The notes below the pieces were generated by a model. The model searched no databases. It worked only from the letters and a program-made list of their open reading frames with translations, and had not been told where the DNA came from. The position numbers were made by a program, and so were the translations under genes. Positions 63,573-64,000 of a stretch of DNA of 64,000 nt are shown here, one piece after another; the first letter of the stretch is position 1; every line of letters starts with the position of its first letter. This DNA is from Verrucomicrobiia bacterium (GTDB lineage Bacteria; Verrucomicrobiota; Verrucomicrobiia; Verrucomicrobiales; DEV007), in NCBI GenBank assembly GCA_030425385.1, contig JAUIAH010000042.1, positions 1 through 64,000 on the forward strand, written 5' to 3'.

Positions 63573-64000
63573 GAACGCCCACCACACTCTTCATCATGGC
63601 TGCCACGCTCATGCCAGCGTGGAGTCTTACTCAGAAGGAATCCGAGCTGGTGCTCTTCATGAGACAGGAAGAGCAGTTGGCCCATGATGTCTACGCTGCG
63701 CTCTTTGAGAAGTGGGGGCAGAGTATCTTTTCTAACATTGCCCGATCTGAATCTCGGCATGTGGATTCGGTGAAAGGACTCATAGCCAAATTCAACCTAG
63801 ATGACACCACTCCCAGCGAACCTGGCACTTTCACCATCCCGTCCTTGCAGACCTTGCACGACGACCTCTTGGAGAAGGGCGAACGCTCGCTGATCGATGC
63901 GTTACTGGTTGGAGTGCTTATCGAAGAGACTGATATCGCTGATCTCACCGCTGCTATTGAAGCAAGTGAAGATGTTTCAGTCATTTCCGTCTTCTCCAAC
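63569..64000 (+). CDS. DUF2202 ferritin-like protein, truncated by the window edge
   Basis: The first 144 codons of a secreted DUF2202 protein. A short leader (MRTPTTLFIMAATLMPAWS) precedes the family core EEQLAHDVYAALFEKWG, IFSNIARSESRHVDSVKGL, with Glu and His residues of a ferritin-like di-metal helix bundle. A second pair of helices follows (DALLVGVLIEETDIADL). It starts inside the stop of the Cys-rich gene (ATGA), so the two are translated together. Related proteins often sit near copper or silver resistance genes. The C-terminus is outside the window. Confidence 0.8.
   Translation, partial: MRTPTTLFIMAATLMPAWSLTQKESELVLFMRQEEQLAHDVYAALFEKWGQSIFSNIARSESRHVDSVKGLIAKFNLDDTTPSEPGTFTIPSLQTLHDDLLEKGERSLIDALLVGVLIEETDIADLTAAIEASEDVSVISVFSN

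Noticed and set aside
1-64000. CRISPR arrays, rRNA, tRNA, prophage or transposase genes
   Set aside because: None seen. The repeated sequences near the left end are intron and attC copies without regular spacers.

Overview
The window looks like chromosomal DNA of a member of the Verrucomicrobiota, or a close PVC relative. The support is family content: a DUF1501 protein, a DUF1549/DUF1553 planctomycete-type cytochrome protein, a PVC-type dehydrogenase with a C-terminal CxxCH domain, a sulfatase, a CotH/lamin-tail protein, two PEP-CTERM proteins ending in Arg clusters, and secreted proteins sharing a verrucomicrobial C-terminal tail. This is inference from families, not from a marker gene. I see no rRNA, tRNA or CRISPR array.

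Bases 1-4230 are unlike the rest. They hold small unrelated plus-strand ORFs separated by attC-like imperfect palindromes, which is the layout of an integron cassette array. Minus-strand group II intron sequences sit inside the R'' core of the attC sites: the 5' part of one intron (1-196), an ORF-less intron (802-1491), a 72-nt relic (3586-3657) and a 3' fragment (4136-4230). Removing the 802-1491 intron on paper rebuilds both the R'' core GGAGAAC, which is the exact complement of that cassette's R' GTTCTCC, and the 3' end of the cassette gene. A plus-strand group II domain V lies at 2608-2641. No integrase gene is in the window.

4451-12816 carries a TAXI-type TRAP transporter, then a putative metal or redox group: a small membrane protein with an HPCQLC motif, a beta-propeller di-haem cytochrome, a Trp/His-rich secreted protein with an internal duplication, and a His-loop outer-membrane protein. 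12847-26498 holds a PhoD-like phosphatase, a CotH protein, a GlcD-like oxidase with an esterase, a DsbD with an in-frame TGA at the first cysteine of its thioredoxin motif (a selenocysteine candidate), a ROK sugar kinase, an SGNH/TPR protein and Der.

26510-37125 holds an ECF sigma factor with a membrane protein, then an operon of sulfatase-SGNH fusion, PVC dehydrogenase, DUF1549/1553 and DUF1501 proteins, likely for sulfated polysaccharide use. 37133-46710 has a lipase, an 11-residue-repeat lipoprotein, a transglutaminase-like TPR protein and a 2,214-residue secreted protein. 46715-51909 is a MoxR/DUF58/BatA operon. 52122-56503 has two PEP-CTERM paralogues, a TIM-barrel protein, a hydrolase and an XRE regulator. 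56704-64000 is a heavy-metal efflux locus: a small Cys/His protein, TolC-like/MFP/RND components, a Cys-pair-rich secreted protein and a truncated DUF2202 protein.
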